Below, piece by piece: positions 51,849 to 61,578 of a DNA stretch of 64,000 bases. The notes below the pieces were generated by a model, which ran no database searches, was not told the origin of the DNA, and was given only the letters and a program-made list of their open reading frames with translations. The stretch spans positions 1 to 64,000 of the forward strand of contig NZ_AFBG01000008.1 in the NCBI RefSeq assembly GCF_000204195.1, read 5' to 3'. Every line of letters begins with the position of its first letter. The first letter of the stretch is position 1. Both the position numbers and the translations under genes were made by a program. This DNA is from Acidovorax radicis N35. GTDB lineage: Bacteria; Pseudomonadota; Gammaproteobacteria; Burkholderiales; Burkholderiaceae_C.

Positions 51849-52175
51849 GCGTGGCTTCTTCGAGGTTTGACTCCCCGCCCACGCCCCTCAGAGACCAGGG
51901 GACTCTGAGGCCAAGCCCTCAGGTGCAAGTTCAGAGAAGACAAACACCTCAAAATCGAGCACATTGGTGCAAATTTTCACATTCAGCCCATGTGCCCTAC
52001 ATGCGGACCTCCGGGCAAGTTAATGTGCAATGCTTCAATAAGTGCCCTCCCAGAAGACAATCCTGCATGGATCTTCTCAACAATGCCCATCGCGCAATAG
52101 CCCAGTGTGGATGACCGCCCGTGCCGAAGAAAAAAATACTGCCGCACCGAGAGTTTCACAAGGGATGTGCAATCA
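51849..52175. other. Intergenic region at the left edge of the polysaccharide locus
   Basis: No gene is seen. CCTCAGAG (51886-51893) pairs with CTCTGAGG (51903-51910) with a nine-base loop; it follows the rnfB-like stop by about 40 bp and may end that transcript, though no T tract follows. The remaining 260 bp are more AT-rich and should hold the promoter of the polysaccharide operon, which I cannot place. Confidence 0.45.
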
Positions 52176-52973
52176 ATGCAATCTAGCCTTCCCTTCACAT
52201 TGTGGCGCCACCGCAGTTTGGTCTTTGAATTGGTCAAACGCGAATTTTCCAGCAAATATCGGGGTTCTTTGGGTGGAGTCTTCTGGTCACTGGCCCACCC
52301 CCTCTTTCTGCTAGGCATCTATACCATCGCATTTGGGGTAATCCTCCAGTCCCGCTGGAACAACTCGGGCAGTGCGGTGGACTATGCGTTGATGCTGTTC
52401 GCTGGCCTGATCGTGTTCAACGCATTTTCTGAGGTCCTGAGCAAATCGCCGCTCTTGATCACCGGCAACCCCAATTTTGTGAAAAAAGTGGTTTTTCCAC
52501 TGGAGCTTTTGCCCATCGTCACGGTGGCCGCTGCCTACCTGCAGGCGTTAGTGGGCACGGGAATTTTGCTGGCGGGGTATGTGATCTTCGTGGGGATGCC
52601 CCGGCCCACAGTATTTCTTTTTCCGCTCGTCCTGCTGTGCTTTGCCCCCGTACTGCTCGGACTTGCATGGCTTCTCTCGGCCATTGGTGTCGCGGTGAAA
52701 GACATCGGTCAACTCACAGGCATGCTCAGCCACAGCCTTCTCTTCTTGACCCCCATTTTCTACAGCATGGATTCCGCCCCTGACGTGATCAAGAATTTGC
52801 TGATGCTGAATCCCCTGACTTTCATTGTGGAGCAGTTTCGCCTCGTACTTCTGGCGGGAGGCATGCCCTCCTTCTTGGGACTTGCCGTCTATATCGGTCT
52901 CGCCAGTGTTTTCTCATGGGCATCGCTGACACTCTTCAGGCGCCTGCGCACCACATTTGCGGATATGGTTTGA
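52176..52973 (+). CDS. ABC-2 type polysaccharide exporter permease (Wzm-like)
   Basis: A 265-residue membrane protein with six hydrophobic segments after an amphipathic N-terminal helix (LWRHRSLVFELVKREFSSKY). It matches the ABC-2 permeases that move O-antigen or capsule across the inner membrane. GSLGGVFWSLAHPLFLLGIY and the later LFLTPIFYSMDSAPD with NPLTFIVEQFR are typical. ATG 52176 fits the family start; the frame extends upstream to 52107 without homology. Three bases separate it from the ATPase gene, its obligate partner. It heads the island operon. Confidence 0.92.
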   Translation: MQSSLPFTLWRHRSLVFELVKREFSSKYRGSLGGVFWSLAHPLFLLGIYTIAFGVILQSRWNNSGSAVDYALMLFAGLIVFNAFSEVLSKSPLLITGNPNFVKKVVFPLELLPIVTVAAAYLQALVGTGILLAGYVIFVGMPRPTVFLFPLVLLCFAPVLLGLAWLLSAIGVAVKDIGQLTGMLSHSLLFLTPIFYSMDSAPDVIKNLLMLNPLTFIVEQFRLVLLAGGMPSFLGLAVYIGLASVFSWASLTLFRRLRTTFADMV

Positions 52974-52976
52974 GCA

Positions 52977-54290
52977 ATGTCGGATATTGTCATTTCCGTC
53001 AAAAACGTCAGTAAATGCTATCGGATATTCGACGATCAGCGCTCACGATTCTTGCACGCACTGTCCCCCAGGCACACCCGAGGAATGCAGGAAGTATGGG
53101 CCCTGAAGGACATTAACATTGAAGTCGCTCGAGGAGAATCGCTGGGCGTGATCGGTCGCAACGGCAGCGGAAAAAGCACATTACTGGAAATAGTGACCCA
53201 GACCCTGACGCCGACGACCGGCGAAGTGCAGGTGAATGGCCGCGTGGCGGCATTGCTGGAACTGGGTAGCGGTTTCAACCCAGAGTACACAGGACGGGAG
53301 AACGTCCTCCTGAATGGCCTGCTGATGGGTTTGACGCGGGAAGAGGTAGAGCACCGATTCGACGATATTGCTGCGTTTGCAGACATTGGCGATGTGCTGG
53401 ATCGGCAAGTCAAAACCTACTCCAGTGGCATGCTCGTACGCTTGGCCTTTGCGGTGCAGGTGGCACTGACACCCGACATATTGATCGTAGACGAGGCATT
53501 GAGTGTGGGAGACTATTTTTTCCAGCAAAAGTGCTTTGGACACCTTCGCAAGATGCGGGAGGACGGCTTGACCCTGCTTTTTGTGTCGCACGACATGGGC
53601 ACGGTGCGCGATCTCTGCAAGAGAGCCATTTATTTACGCCACGGCTCGGCTGAATTCACTGGGGACAGTGGGTCTGCAATACGGCATTATTTCAACGAGG
53701 ATGCACCATCCCAGCCCGCCAATACAGTAGAAATACCCGCACTCCTCTCTTACGTCCCGGAGTCTTCTGATGTTCGATTCGCTGCAATTTTCAGCGATGC
53801 GCTGTGGTCTAGACCTCAAAACCATCCGGGCCGCCTGATTGCAGTGAGCATCCAGGATCAGAATAATAATAAAACTGAACGCACTCAAATGGGTTCTGAT
53901 ATATACATCAAAGTATATTATCAAAGCCTTGTAGGCGATGTGGGAACGACAGTTGCATTGGCCATTAAAAATAGGTTTGATCAAGTCATCTTTGTAACCA
54001 ATGCGCGCCGTCTTGGCATAGAAAACTGCGACACAGAAGACGGGCGCAACGCGGTCTTTGTGTTCAAGGTGACATTGAATATCGAGGCGGGACTTTATTC
54101 CTTGAAAATCGGAATTCATCAACCCACCGAGATCAACAAAGGTCGAGAACTTGATACCACCGGCTGGTTTGGGCCATTTCGAATTGACTGGAGCTATGAG
54201 ACGGAATCAGCCCCATTTTTGGGCATGTTTGGACTTCCGGCAAGCGGCGAATTCATAGCAAGCCGCGGAGAGCAGGAATTTTATCCATAG
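52977..54290 (+). CDS. ABC polysaccharide exporter ATPase with C-terminal substrate domain (Wzt-like)
   Basis: A 437-residue ATPase. Walker A GRNGSGKSTLLEIV is near residue 60, the signature YSSGMLVRLAF near 147 and Walker B ILIVDEALSVGD near 165. Residues from about 255 form an extra beta-sandwich domain of the Wzt C-terminal type, which in O-antigen exporters recognises the modified end of the finished chain before export. With the adjacent Wzm-like permease it exports a surface glycan. The domain half of the gene (from about 53.75 kb) is visibly AT-rich compared with the ATPase half, in keeping with a variable, strain-specific recognition domain. Confidence 0.92.
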   Translation: MSDIVISVKNVSKCYRIFDDQRSRFLHALSPRHTRGMQEVWALKDINIEVARGESLGVIGRNGSGKSTLLEIVTQTLTPTTGEVQVNGRVAALLELGSGFNPEYTGRENVLLNGLLMGLTREEVEHRFDDIAAFADIGDVLDRQVKTYSSGMLVRLAFAVQVALTPDILIVDEALSVGDYFFQQKCFGHLRKMREDGLTLLFVSHDMGTVRDLCKRAIYLRHGSAEFTGDSGSAIRHYFNEDAPSQPANTVEIPALLSYVPESSDVRFAAIFSDALWSRPQNHPGRLIAVSIQDQNNNKTERTQMGSDIYIKVYYQSLVGDVGTTVALAIKNRFDQVIFVTNARRLGIENCDTEDGRNAVFVFKVTLNIEAGLYSLKIGIHQPTEINKGRELDTTGWFGPFRIDWSYETESAPFLGMFGLPASGEFIASRGEQEFYP

Positions 54291-54395
54291 CGACATTCAC
54301 CAATAGATAGAAGCCCTCATCGCGCTTGATGGAAATTCAAATAATTTTAGCAAACCGTCAATTTTCCAAGCATAAAACTGAAATCTGCAAAAATA

Positions 54396-55391
54396 ATGAT
54401 AATAATTAAAATCTACTATCGTGTGCTTGGGGTTTGTCGCGCAATTCTGCATATCGCCTCGTCAGCATTTGGGTCTTCAAACCCCATTGTTCGATATATC
54501 ATGACCCCCTTCATGCCGAGACTGGGCAATCTCAACCAGTATCCACCGCGGCCAATGATGCATTTGAAATTGTGCCAAAATGCAAAGCAACTTCCAGCTG
54601 CACCAAAAATTTCATTGATTACACCCTCATTCAAGCAAGGCACTTTTATTGAAAAAACAATAACCAGTGTTCTTGATCAGAAATATTCAAATTTGGAATA
54701 CTTCATTCAAGATGGCGGATCTCCAGATGAAACCGTTTCCATCCTGGAAAAATTCGAAGGAAAAATATCTGGATGGGTATCAGAAAAAGACACAGGGCAG
54801 TCGCAAGCGATCAACAGAGGGTTTGCCCGGACTGAGGGTGAGATCATGGCCTGGCTTAATTCTGACGACCTGCTTTTGCCGGGCGCATTGAATACGGTCG
54901 CGGATTACTTCGTGCGCCATCCAGAGGTAGATGTGGTTTATGGTGACCGATTGCTCATCGACCGGAATGGGATGGAGATTGGCCGTTGGATCATGCCTGG
55001 GCATGACAGTGTCGTGTTGTCATGGGCAGACTATATTCCGCAGGAGACACTTTTCTGGCGGCGACATATCTGGGACAAGGCTGGAGGCCAAATCGACGAA
55101 TCATTCAGGTTCGCGATGGATTGGGACTTGCTGATACGCTTTCGAGACGCTGGAGCGAAGTTTGCTCACATACCCCTTTTTCTGGGGGCCTTTCGGGTTC
55201 ATGAGCACCAAAAAACCTCTGCCAATATCAACGATATCGGCCAGCAGGAAATGAATCGGATACGCGAGAAAATTCTCGGCAGAGTTCCTGACTATAAGGA
55301 GATACGAAGTGCGGTGCTTCCTTATCTGTCAAGGCACATGCTGCGAGATTTGGCGTTCCGCATACGCCAACCTCTCAAGCGGGTGCGCTGA
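54396..55391 (+). CDS. GT2-family glycosyltransferase
   Basis: A 331-residue protein. A GT-A fold starts at APKISLITPSFKQGTFIEKT; the nucleotide-binding DGGSPDETV and the metal-binding region MAWLNSDDLLLPGAL follow; the acceptor-side DWDLLIRFRDAG comes later. It would add one sugar to the growing lipid-linked glycan in the cytoplasm. The N-terminal 60 residues are hydrophobic and basic, perhaps a membrane anchor. The gene is AT-rich with rare codons at its start (atgataataattaaa) and lacks a clear ribosome site, signs of recent acquisition. Its sugar donor is unknown. Confidence 0.87.
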   Translation: MIIIKIYYRVLGVCRAILHIASSAFGSSNPIVRYIMTPFMPRLGNLNQYPPRPMMHLKLCQNAKQLPAAPKISLITPSFKQGTFIEKTITSVLDQKYSNLEYFIQDGGSPDETVSILEKFEGKISGWVSEKDTGQSQAINRGFARTEGEIMAWLNSDDLLLPGALNTVADYFVRHPEVDVVYGDRLLIDRNGMEIGRWIMPGHDSVVLSWADYIPQETLFWRRHIWDKAGGQIDESFRFAMDWDLLIRFRDAGAKFAHIPLFLGAFRVHEHQKTSANINDIGQQEMNRIREKILGRVPDYKEIRSAVLPYLSRHMLRDLAFRIRQPLKRVR

Positions 55392-55491
55392 TCTGGGTGC
55401 CCATCAAAATGGCAGTGTTTTTTCCAGTCGTTGCAGGACATCAACGCAGTGATAGGCGAATTGGACGGAGTCCAAGACCAAGGAATTGGAA

Positions 55492-55566
55492 ATGAGAAGT
55501 GAAGCAAATTGGAAGATGACTGGACTGCTCCAATCTGGAGAAGAAGCATCGGGGTCCGGCCTATGA
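55492..55566 (+). CDS. Possible 24-residue leader ORF overlapping the GDP-fucose synthase start
   Basis: ATG 55492 opens 24 codons that end as ATGA over the start codon of the next gene at 55563. AAGGAAT sits just upstream. The peptide has no recognisable motif. Its coupling geometry is what makes it worth listing; it may be chance or a remnant. Confidence 0.2.
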   Translation: MRSEANWKMTGLLQSGEEASGSGL

Positions 55567-56555
55567 ACGCGATCAAGTTAAGCCCAACGACCCGGTCCGA
55601 GAGGGTATATGTGGCCGGCCACTCCGGCATGGTCGGTTCAGCCATCGTGCGGGCGCTGAAGCAACGGGGCAATGTCGAGATCATCACACGCACCCATGCC
55701 GAACTCGATCTGACCTGTCAGGCCGATGTGCGTTCCTTTTTCCAGGCTGAAGCACCCGCCCATGTCTATCTTGCGGCGGCCAAGGTGGGGGGCATACATG
55801 CCAACAATACCTATCCCGCAGAATTCATTTACCAAAACTTAATGATTGAGGCCAATGTCGTGCATGAGGCATGGCGTGCGGGTATTCAACGCCTGATGTT
55901 CCTGGGGTCCAGTTGCATCTATCCCAGGCTTGCGTCCCAGCCTATGGCTGAAGAGGCGCTGCTGACCGGTACTTTGGAGCCGACCAACGAACCCTACGCC
56001 GTCGCCAAGATTGCAGGCATCAAGCTGTGTGAGTCCTACAACCGGCAATATGGCACCGATTATCGCAGCGTGATGCCCACCAATCTCTATGGCCCGGGCG
56101 ACAACTACCATCCAGAAAACAGCCATGTCATACCGGCACTTATCCGTCGTTTTCACGAGGCAAAATTAGCCCGATCCTCTAGTGTTGTGATCTGGGGAAC
56201 CGGTGCGCCGCGACGCGAATTTCTTTATGTCGACGACATGGCAGCAGCCTGCATCCATGTCATGAATCTGGATCAATCGGTTTATAACGCCTGCACACAA
56301 CCCCGGTTGTCCCACATCAATTTAGGGACTGGCGAAGACCTGCCCATTCGAGAGCTTGCCCAGTTGATCGGCGAAGTGGTGGGATACACAGGGAAGATCG
56401 AATTTGACTCCGCCAAGCCGGATGGCGCGCCGCGAAAGCTCCTGAATGTGAGCCGCTTGCAAGGATTGGGCTGGCGTGCCCAGGTTGGGCTACAGCACGG
56501 GTTGACCATGGTCTATCAGGACTACGTTTCAACGCTGCAACGTGCCAATGGATGA
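55563..56555 (+). CDS. fcl: GDP-L-fucose synthase (GDP-4-keto-6-deoxymannose epimerase/reductase)
   Basis: A 330-residue extended SDR. The NADPH motif is [13 protein letters not shown]; the catalytic YxxxK is in [10 protein letters not shown] near residue 143; [20 protein letters not shown] and [15 protein letters not shown] segments are hallmarks of WcaG/Fcl. It makes GDP-L-fucose from the keto intermediate produced by GDP-mannose dehydratase (Gmd), which is not in this window. ATG 55563 gives the usual short lead before the Rossmann motif. It overlaps the following glycosyltransferase by a few bases. The sequence suggests that fucose or a related deoxysugar is part of the glycan. Confidence 0.9.
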   Translation: MNAIKLSPTTRSERVYVAGHSGMVGSAIVRALKQRGNVEIITRTHAELDLTCQADVRSFFQAEAPAHVYLAAAKVGGIHANNTYPAEFIYQNLMIEANVVHEAWRAGIQRLMFLGSSCIYPRLASQPMAEEALLTGTLEPTNEPYAVAKIAGIKLCESYNRQYGTDYRSVMPTNLYGPGDNYHPENSHVIPALIRRFHEAKLARSSSVVIWGTGAPRREFLYVDDMAAACIHVMNLDQSVYNACTQPRLSHINLGTGEDLPIRELAQLIGEVVGYTGKIEFDSAKPDGAPRKLLNVSRLQGLGWRAQVGLQHGLTMVYQDYVSTLQRANG

Positions 56556-57306
56556 TCCTGTGGATAAGCCTTTGGTGACGGTAGCCGTGCCCTCCTATAA
56601 CCAGGGGCGCTACCTGAATGCGGCGCTGGAGTCCATATTTGCGCAAAACGTCCCGGTCGAGGTCTATGTCGCAGATGGCGGTTCCACCGACGAATCGATC
56701 GAGGTCATCCGCCGTTGGGAAACACAACTTGCGGGTTGGCGAAGTTGCAAGGATATGGGGCAATCATCGGCCATCAATGAGGCAATTGCAAAAGGAAACG
56801 CGCCTTTTGTGTGCTGGCTCAATAGCGACGATTGGTTATTGCCAGGTGCTCTGAAAAATCTTGTCGAAGCGTTGCAATTGAACCCTGCCGCTCCAATGGT
56901 CTATGGGCGGGTGTGGAACTATGCGGAAAGCACCGGAAAAACCCGACCTGTGCTGGTCCGACCTTTTAGTGAGTGGTGGATGGCTCAATTTTGTATTGTT
57001 TCGCAACCCGGGGCATTGATTCGCCGAACGGCATGGAATGCCGTTGGAGGCGTGGACGAGTCATTGCATATGACCATGGACTACGACCTTTGGTGGCGCC
57101 TCTACAAAATATTGGGGCCATTGCAATTTGTGGATTCCTTTGTCGCAACCAACCGTGAGCACGATGCCACAAAGACCAGCACTCGGCGCAAGGAGCATTA
57201 TCGGGAGGCCATGGGCGTAGTGCGTCGGCATTATGGTCGATTGCCCCTAAAGTGGTGGATCGCCCAACCATACTCGGTTTGGTATCGATCCATGATGAAA
57301 CACTGA
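56548..57306 (+). CDS. GT2-family glycosyltransferase
   Basis: A 252-residue compact GT-A transferase: [47 protein letters not shown] and [13 protein letters not shown] are the landmarks. It is of the same subfamily as the transferase at 54396..55391 (shared DGGS and LNSDD blocks) but without the hydrophobic N-terminus and with higher GC. Starts GTG 56542 and ATG 56548 both overlap fcl; ATG is chosen. The short C-terminus has no membrane segment. It is probably the enzyme for a different linkage of the same glycan. Confidence 0.87.
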   Translation: MDDPVDKPLVTVAVPSYNQGRYLNAALESIFAQNVPVEVYVADGGSTDESIEVIRRWETQLAGWRSCKDMGQSSAINEAIAKGNAPFVCWLNSDDWLLPGALKNLVEALQLNPAAPMVYGRVWNYAESTGKTRPVLVRPFSEWWMAQFCIVSQPGALIRRTAWNAVGGVDESLHMTMDYDLWWRLYKILGPLQFVDSFVATNREHDATKTSTRRKEHYREAMGVVRRHYGRLPLKWWIAQPYSVWYRSMMKH

Positions 57307-57332
57307 TTTCAAATTAGTTTCGGCACCATAAA

Positions 57333-59882
57333 ATGGCATCTCATCGAATTCTGGTCGATTCTGGAAACTATTTTTCCAACAATGACAATTTGGGAGACAG
57401 GGCAATCTACCAAGTCATTTTTCAGCGCTTGCGGTATCTCTGGCCTGATTGTCAAATCCATTGGATAACTCGCAATGCTGCCTTGCTCAAGAAGGATTGT
57501 CCCGAGGTCATGGTATTGGAGCTGACCGAGGAACGCGCCCCCCTGTCACTGATCAGCCTCGATGCGAATTCACAGAACCCGGAAACCCAAGCATCCTCTG
57601 ACACCGCGCGCATTGTGTCCGCCTTGATGGACTGCGACATGGTGATAGCGACGGGGGGCGGATATTTCAGTGATGATTTTTCCAACCAGGCAGAAGCCAT
57701 TTTGCATACGCTGGAAGCGGGTATCCAGCTTGGCAAGCCGGCAATTATTCTGAGCTGTGGATTTGAACCTCTCAGCGTTCGCAGCCTTTCTCAGAAGATG
57801 GTGGGCGTATTTCCTCTTCTGAGTCTGGTCGTGTGCCGAGAATCCCAGCAAAGTCCGATGGTGGCGAGATCCCACGGTGTTCCAGAACAACGCTTGATCG
57901 TGGCCGCAGACGAGGCGATTGAACTGGCGTTTGACTTGCGCCCTTCCATGTTGGGCGAATCTCTGGGTATCAATGTCCGCCAAGCGGACTACGCTGGTGT
58001 TGATGCCAGTACCCTTTTGCGTCTGCGCGAAGGGTTGGGCCTTGCCATTGCACGCCTGGGTGTGCCCATTACCGGTGTGCCCATTTCGCTTTCCGGGCCT
58101 TCAGACCCTGACGCCATTGCCTCTCTCCTCCAGGGCATTGCAGGTATCCAATACGTCCCCAGCCTCGTCTCGACGCCGCAGGACGTGGTGCGGGAGATCG
58201 GTGCATGCCGAATGGTCATTACCGGCAGTTACCACGCAGCGGTGTTCGCGCTATCGCAAGGCGTTTCGGTGATCGCGCTGGTGGCGTCTCCGCACTACCG
58301 GTCGAAAATGCAAGGGCTTCAAGCCCAGTTTGGCGCCGCCTGCCGCATCGTATTTCTGGATCGGGAGAACACTGCTGCGCACCTGGCCACCGCCATACAG
58401 GATGTGTGGGGTGCAGCCGTGTCCGAACGGCCGCGATTGCTGGAAGCGGCGCGGCAGCAGGTCAGTGTGGGGCGGGCCGCCTACGCGCGATTGGCCGAGC
58501 TGATGGAGCGCGTTCCTGCCAACCAGCAAGACAGCGCGACGCCGCAATTGACTGACATTTCTACGCAAGCACCCATGAACAAAGACACTGCTGAAGTCTC
58601 TTTCTCTTTGTCTCCCGAAGAAATTGAGCAATTCCGGACACAGGGCTATGTGGGGCCGTTCACGGCATTCACGCCCCACGAAATGGAACAATTCCGCAAA
58701 ACGGTGTCTGAGCGGGTGTTGCCGACACCTACGCCCTATTGCCCGTTTGGCCTGCGCGTGCGGCATCTCGACAGCGAGGCGGTCTATGCAATGTGCTCGG
58801 CTCCGGCCATTGTGGAGCGCATGGCTTCTCTCTATGGGCCGGATCTCGTTCTGTGGAATTCCAACCTGTTCAACAAGCCTCCTGCCCGGCCAGAACAGCA
58901 AGAGGAATACCCATGGCACCAGGATCACTACAACTGGAACATGGAACCCATCCTGAACATTTCAGCCTGGCTGGCGATTACGCCGGCAACGCTGGAAAAT
59001 GGGTGTGTGGAAATCATCCCGGGTTCACACCGGCAGATCATCCCTCCGGCCGTCGATATCGATCCTGCCAAAAGCCTTCGGTTCGGAGGCATCGCTTCAG
59101 ACCCGGCCTACGTGGACGAGACCAGCAAGTTGGCCATGGTGCTGGAACCCGGTCAGTTTTTTCTCTTCAACGAACGGCTGCTGCATCACTCCAACCCCAA
59201 CCGGACTACGGAACACAGGCTTGGATTGGCTGTCAGAGTCACGGTCCCCATCGCAAAGGTCAGCGAACCTTTTCCCTGCGTCATGTTGCGGGGCGAAGAC
59301 CGCATGGGCTTCAACCGGTACCTTCAAGCGCCCTTGGACGAACCCGATTCCCATTGGCTCGATTCATTGCCACCAGGGCAAGACTACCTCTTTGACCGCC
59401 CCATCCCTGGAAGGGGCTGGCATGTGCGCGAGGCCGAGGGGCAACGCCACTTCGCTTGGACAGGTCTGGAGCCCGAGGCGTGGATTGACTTCCGCCCCAC
59501 GGCTGGCGGCGATCATTGGCTGCGGCTAGAGGTCATTCACATGCTGACGATGGCGGCCGTCAGCGAGCTTCAGTTGATGGTGAATGGGCAAGCGATTGCC
59601 CTCAGGCACGAACAGGTGGGTGATACGCTCGTCCTGGAGGCACACGTTCCCGACGCCATCTTGCGAAGCCGTACCGACCGGGTGCGGGTGGCACTCCTGG
59701 GTTCATCCCTGGTACGACCCTGCGATCTGAATCCGGAGAGCACGGACAAGCGCTCTCTTGGATTGGGAATTCACCGAATAGCGCTCATGCCCATTGATAC
59801 ACCCAAAGTGGCTCCTGAGGCGCCCAGCGCAACAAACCCTGTGCCGCCACCTGCAGCCTGGTATCGCAGGCTGCTTGGGTGA
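57333..59882 (+). CDS. Polysaccharide pyruvyltransferase-PhyH dioxygenase fusion
   Basis: An 849-residue two-enzyme protein. Residues 1-370 match polysaccharide pyruvyl transferases: NYFSNNDNLGDRAIY, ATGGGYFSDDFSNQ and ITGSYHAAVFALSQGV. A linker (about 375-415) leads to a phytanoyl-CoA dioxygenase-like Fe(II)/2-oxoglutarate domain (420-650), with HxD in YPWHQDHYNWNME near 528 and the distal His/Arg in RLLHHSNPN...EHRLGLAVRV. The last 190 residues form an unassigned beta-rich domain. No stop separates the parts, and no ribosome site precedes the internal ATG 58575. The protein probably adds or alters a ketal-like or hydroxyl modification on the exported glycan, which fits the Wzt recognition domain. 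Function is inferred. Confidence 0.82.
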   Translation: MASHRILVDSGNYFSNNDNLGDRAIYQVIFQRLRYLWPDCQIHWITRNAALLKKDCPEVMVLELTEERAPLSLISLDANSQNPETQASSDTARIVSALMDCDMVIATGGGYFSDDFSNQAEAILHTLEAGIQLGKPAIILSCGFEPLSVRSLSQKMVGVFPLLSLVVCRESQQSPMVARSHGVPEQRLIVAADEAIELAFDLRPSMLGESLGINVRQADYAGVDASTLLRLREGLGLAIARLGVPITGVPISLSGPSDPDAIASLLQGIAGIQYVPSLVSTPQDVVREIGACRMVITGSYHAAVFALSQGVSVIALVASPHYRSKMQGLQAQFGAACRIVFLDRENTAAHLATAIQDVWGAAVSERPRLLEAARQQVSVGRAAYARLAELMERVPANQQDSATPQLTDISTQAPMNKDTAEVSFSLSPEEIEQFRTQGYVGPFTAFTPHEMEQFRKTVSERVLPTPTPYCPFGLRVRHLDSEAVYAMCSAPAIVERMASLYGPDLVLWNSNLFNKPPARPEQQEEYPWHQDHYNWNMEPILNISAWLAITPATLENGCVEIIPGSHRQIIPPAVDIDPAKSLRFGGIASDPAYVDETSKLAMVLEPGQFFLFNERLLHHSNPNRTTEHRLGLAVRVTVPIAKVSEPFPCVMLRGEDRMGFNRYLQAPLDEPDSHWLDSLPPGQDYLFDRPIPGRGWHVREAEGQRHFAWTGLEPEAWIDFRPTAGGDHWLRLEVIHMLTMAAVSELQLMVNGQAIALRHEQVGDTLVLEAHVPDAILRSRTDRVRVALLGSSLVRPCDLNPESTDKRSLGLGIHRIALMPIDTPKVAPEAPSATNPVPPPAAWYRRLLG

Positions 59883-59909
59883 ATTTGTCCGTGCCAAAGA
59901 CCCGGCAAC

Positions 59910-61400
59910 TCAGCGTGCCGCAAGTGCCTTGTACACCCCGCATCCCACATACAGATCGCCTGCGCGGCTGACATAAGACATCTTCGTCTGCACCACGCCT
60001 GTGGAGGGATTGGTGATGTCGTATTCCACCCATCCCGGCTCACGGTCCGCCTGGGAAACAATGTCACTCACGAGCCGGTCGCCCGCAATGCCGGGGATGT
60101 CCTGCACACGCGTCCCCACCTTGGCGGTGTTGCCCCCAAAGGCAAGGTAGGTACCTGCCGTGTCGAGCACAAACACGTACATATCCCGGTCGTGGTACGG
60201 CTGGTTCTTGTCAGTAACGCTGCGCAGGAACTGATCCCGCGAGCTGCTCTTGTGCAATGCCACGGCCTTGCCCACCAACACCACGGCCTCCTCGGCTGTG
60301 CCCTGCTGCAAACGGAATGCGGAGACCGCACGCGACAAGGTGGATGCGCGGTTTTCGAGGGCCTCGGCCTGTTGCACGGCATGGCCCACCATCTGGGCGT
60401 TGTGCTGGGTGATCTGGTCCAGTTGCTGCACCGCAGCACTTACCTCGCGCAGCCCCGTGCTTTGCTCGGCGCTCGATCCGGAGATCTCGCTCATGCTGGC
60501 CGCAACGCTGCGAATGCCCCCGGCCATGTCGGAGATGCCCTCCCCGGCTGACCGGATCAGGCCGGCACTGGTTTCGACCTGGCTGACTGAGGCACCAATC
60601 AACTCGCGGATTTCGTGCGCTGCGTCACTGGATCGTTTGGCCAGCGTGCGCACCTCTGCCGCCACCACGGCAAAACCACGGCCCTGCTCTCCTGCGCGCG
60701 CAGCCTCGACTGCAGCGTTCAAGGCAAGGATATTGGTCTGAAACGCAATGCTGTCGATCACGCCGATGATTTCGGTCATGCGGCGCGCGCCTTGCTGAAT
60801 GGCTTCGACCGACTGCACAGCGCGCGCCATGGCCTGGGCGCCCACGTCGGCCGCGTCCCGCACCTGCGCGGCCCGTGCATCCGCACTGTGGGCGGTCTGG
60901 GCGTTGTTCTGCACCGCAGATGACAGTTGCTCCACACTGGCTGCGGTCTGCTCCAGGTTGGCGGCCTGTTGCTCGGTGCGGTCGGCCAGCGAGCGGTTGC
61001 CCTCGGCCAGGCTCTGCCCAGCATGGGCGACCAGCGCTGCATTGCTGCGGATATCGGCCACCATCGACGAAAGGGTGATCACCATGCGCTCAAGCGACTG
61101 CGCCATATCGCCCACCTCGTCTTGTCCGTAGTCTCGGCGGGGCTGCGCACGCAGATCTCCGACCTGGGTCAACTCAATGGTTTGTGCCAAGCCTGCGAGG
61201 TCTGTCGAAAGGCTGATGTAAAGCACCAACAGCGCATACGCCACGACGAACCCACCCAGCGCAAGCAACCACCAGGGCGCCCCAAACGCAGCAATGGCCA
61301 GCGCAGCCCCTACCAGGAGGCTCAGCGAGAGCAGCTTGCCAGGCAAATGCCACCTGCGCATCCACCAGAGCCCCGGACGCAGCGGTAGGAATCCTGACAT
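59910..61400 (-). CDS. Methyl-accepting chemotaxis protein with C-terminal Cache domain
   Basis: A 496-residue chemoreceptor. Two closely spaced transmembrane helices (about 20-70) leave almost no periplasmic part. A HAMP-like segment and a signalling domain follow, with the hairpin tip [20 protein letters not shown] and [19 protein letters not shown] intact. After the methyl-accepting coiled coil comes a Cache-like domain (about 385-490: [36 protein letters not shown]), which must be cytoplasmic. This places the sensor after the signalling domain and suggests an internal ligand. ATG 61400 has GAGGAGA upstream. It is convergent with the fusion gene. Confidence 0.88.
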   Translation of the reverse strand: MSGFLPLRPGLWWMRRWHLPGKLLSLSLLVGAALAIAAFGAPWWLLALGGFVVAYALLVLYISLSTDLAGLAQTIELTQVGDLRAQPRRDYGQDEVGDMAQSLERMVITLSSMVADIRSNAALVAHAGQSLAEGNRSLADRTEQQAANLEQTAASVEQLSSAVQNNAQTAHSADARAAQVRDAADVGAQAMARAVQSVEAIQQGARRMTEIIGVIDSIAFQTNILALNAAVEAARAGEQGRGFAVVAAEVRTLAKRSSDAAHEIRELIGASVSQVETSAGLIRSAGEGISDMAGGIRSVAASMSEISGSSAEQSTGLREVSAAVQQLDQITQHNAQMVGHAVQQAEALENRASTLSRAVSAFRLQQGTAEEAVVLVGKAVALHKSSSRDQFLRSVTDKNQPYHDRDMYVFVLDTAGTYLAFGGNTAKVGTRVQDIPGIAGDRLVSDIVSQADREPGWVEYDITNPSTGVVQTKMSYVSRAGDLYVGCGVYKALAAR

Positions 61401-61578
61401 CGTGTCTCCTCTTATCGTTCTTGCCAAATGGCACGAATCCTAGGTGCATGCACTTACGGCGGATTGACAGACCAAAAGGTGTATCGCCGCTGCGGGGGTT
61501 CCTGTCGGCCAACCCATGCAGGCCACACCCGCTCCAGCGCCGGACTGATCGGGGGACCATCGCCCATAATGGCGCCCC

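Noticed and set aside
55392..55491. Remnant of a deleted gmd gene upstream of fcl
   Set aside because: No stretch in any frame resembles Gmd; the idea rests only on expected gene order.
58575..58577. Internal ATG splitting the pyruvyltransferase-PhyH protein into two genes
   Set aside because: There is no stop codon between the domains and no ribosome site before the ATG, so a single fused product is the simpler reading.
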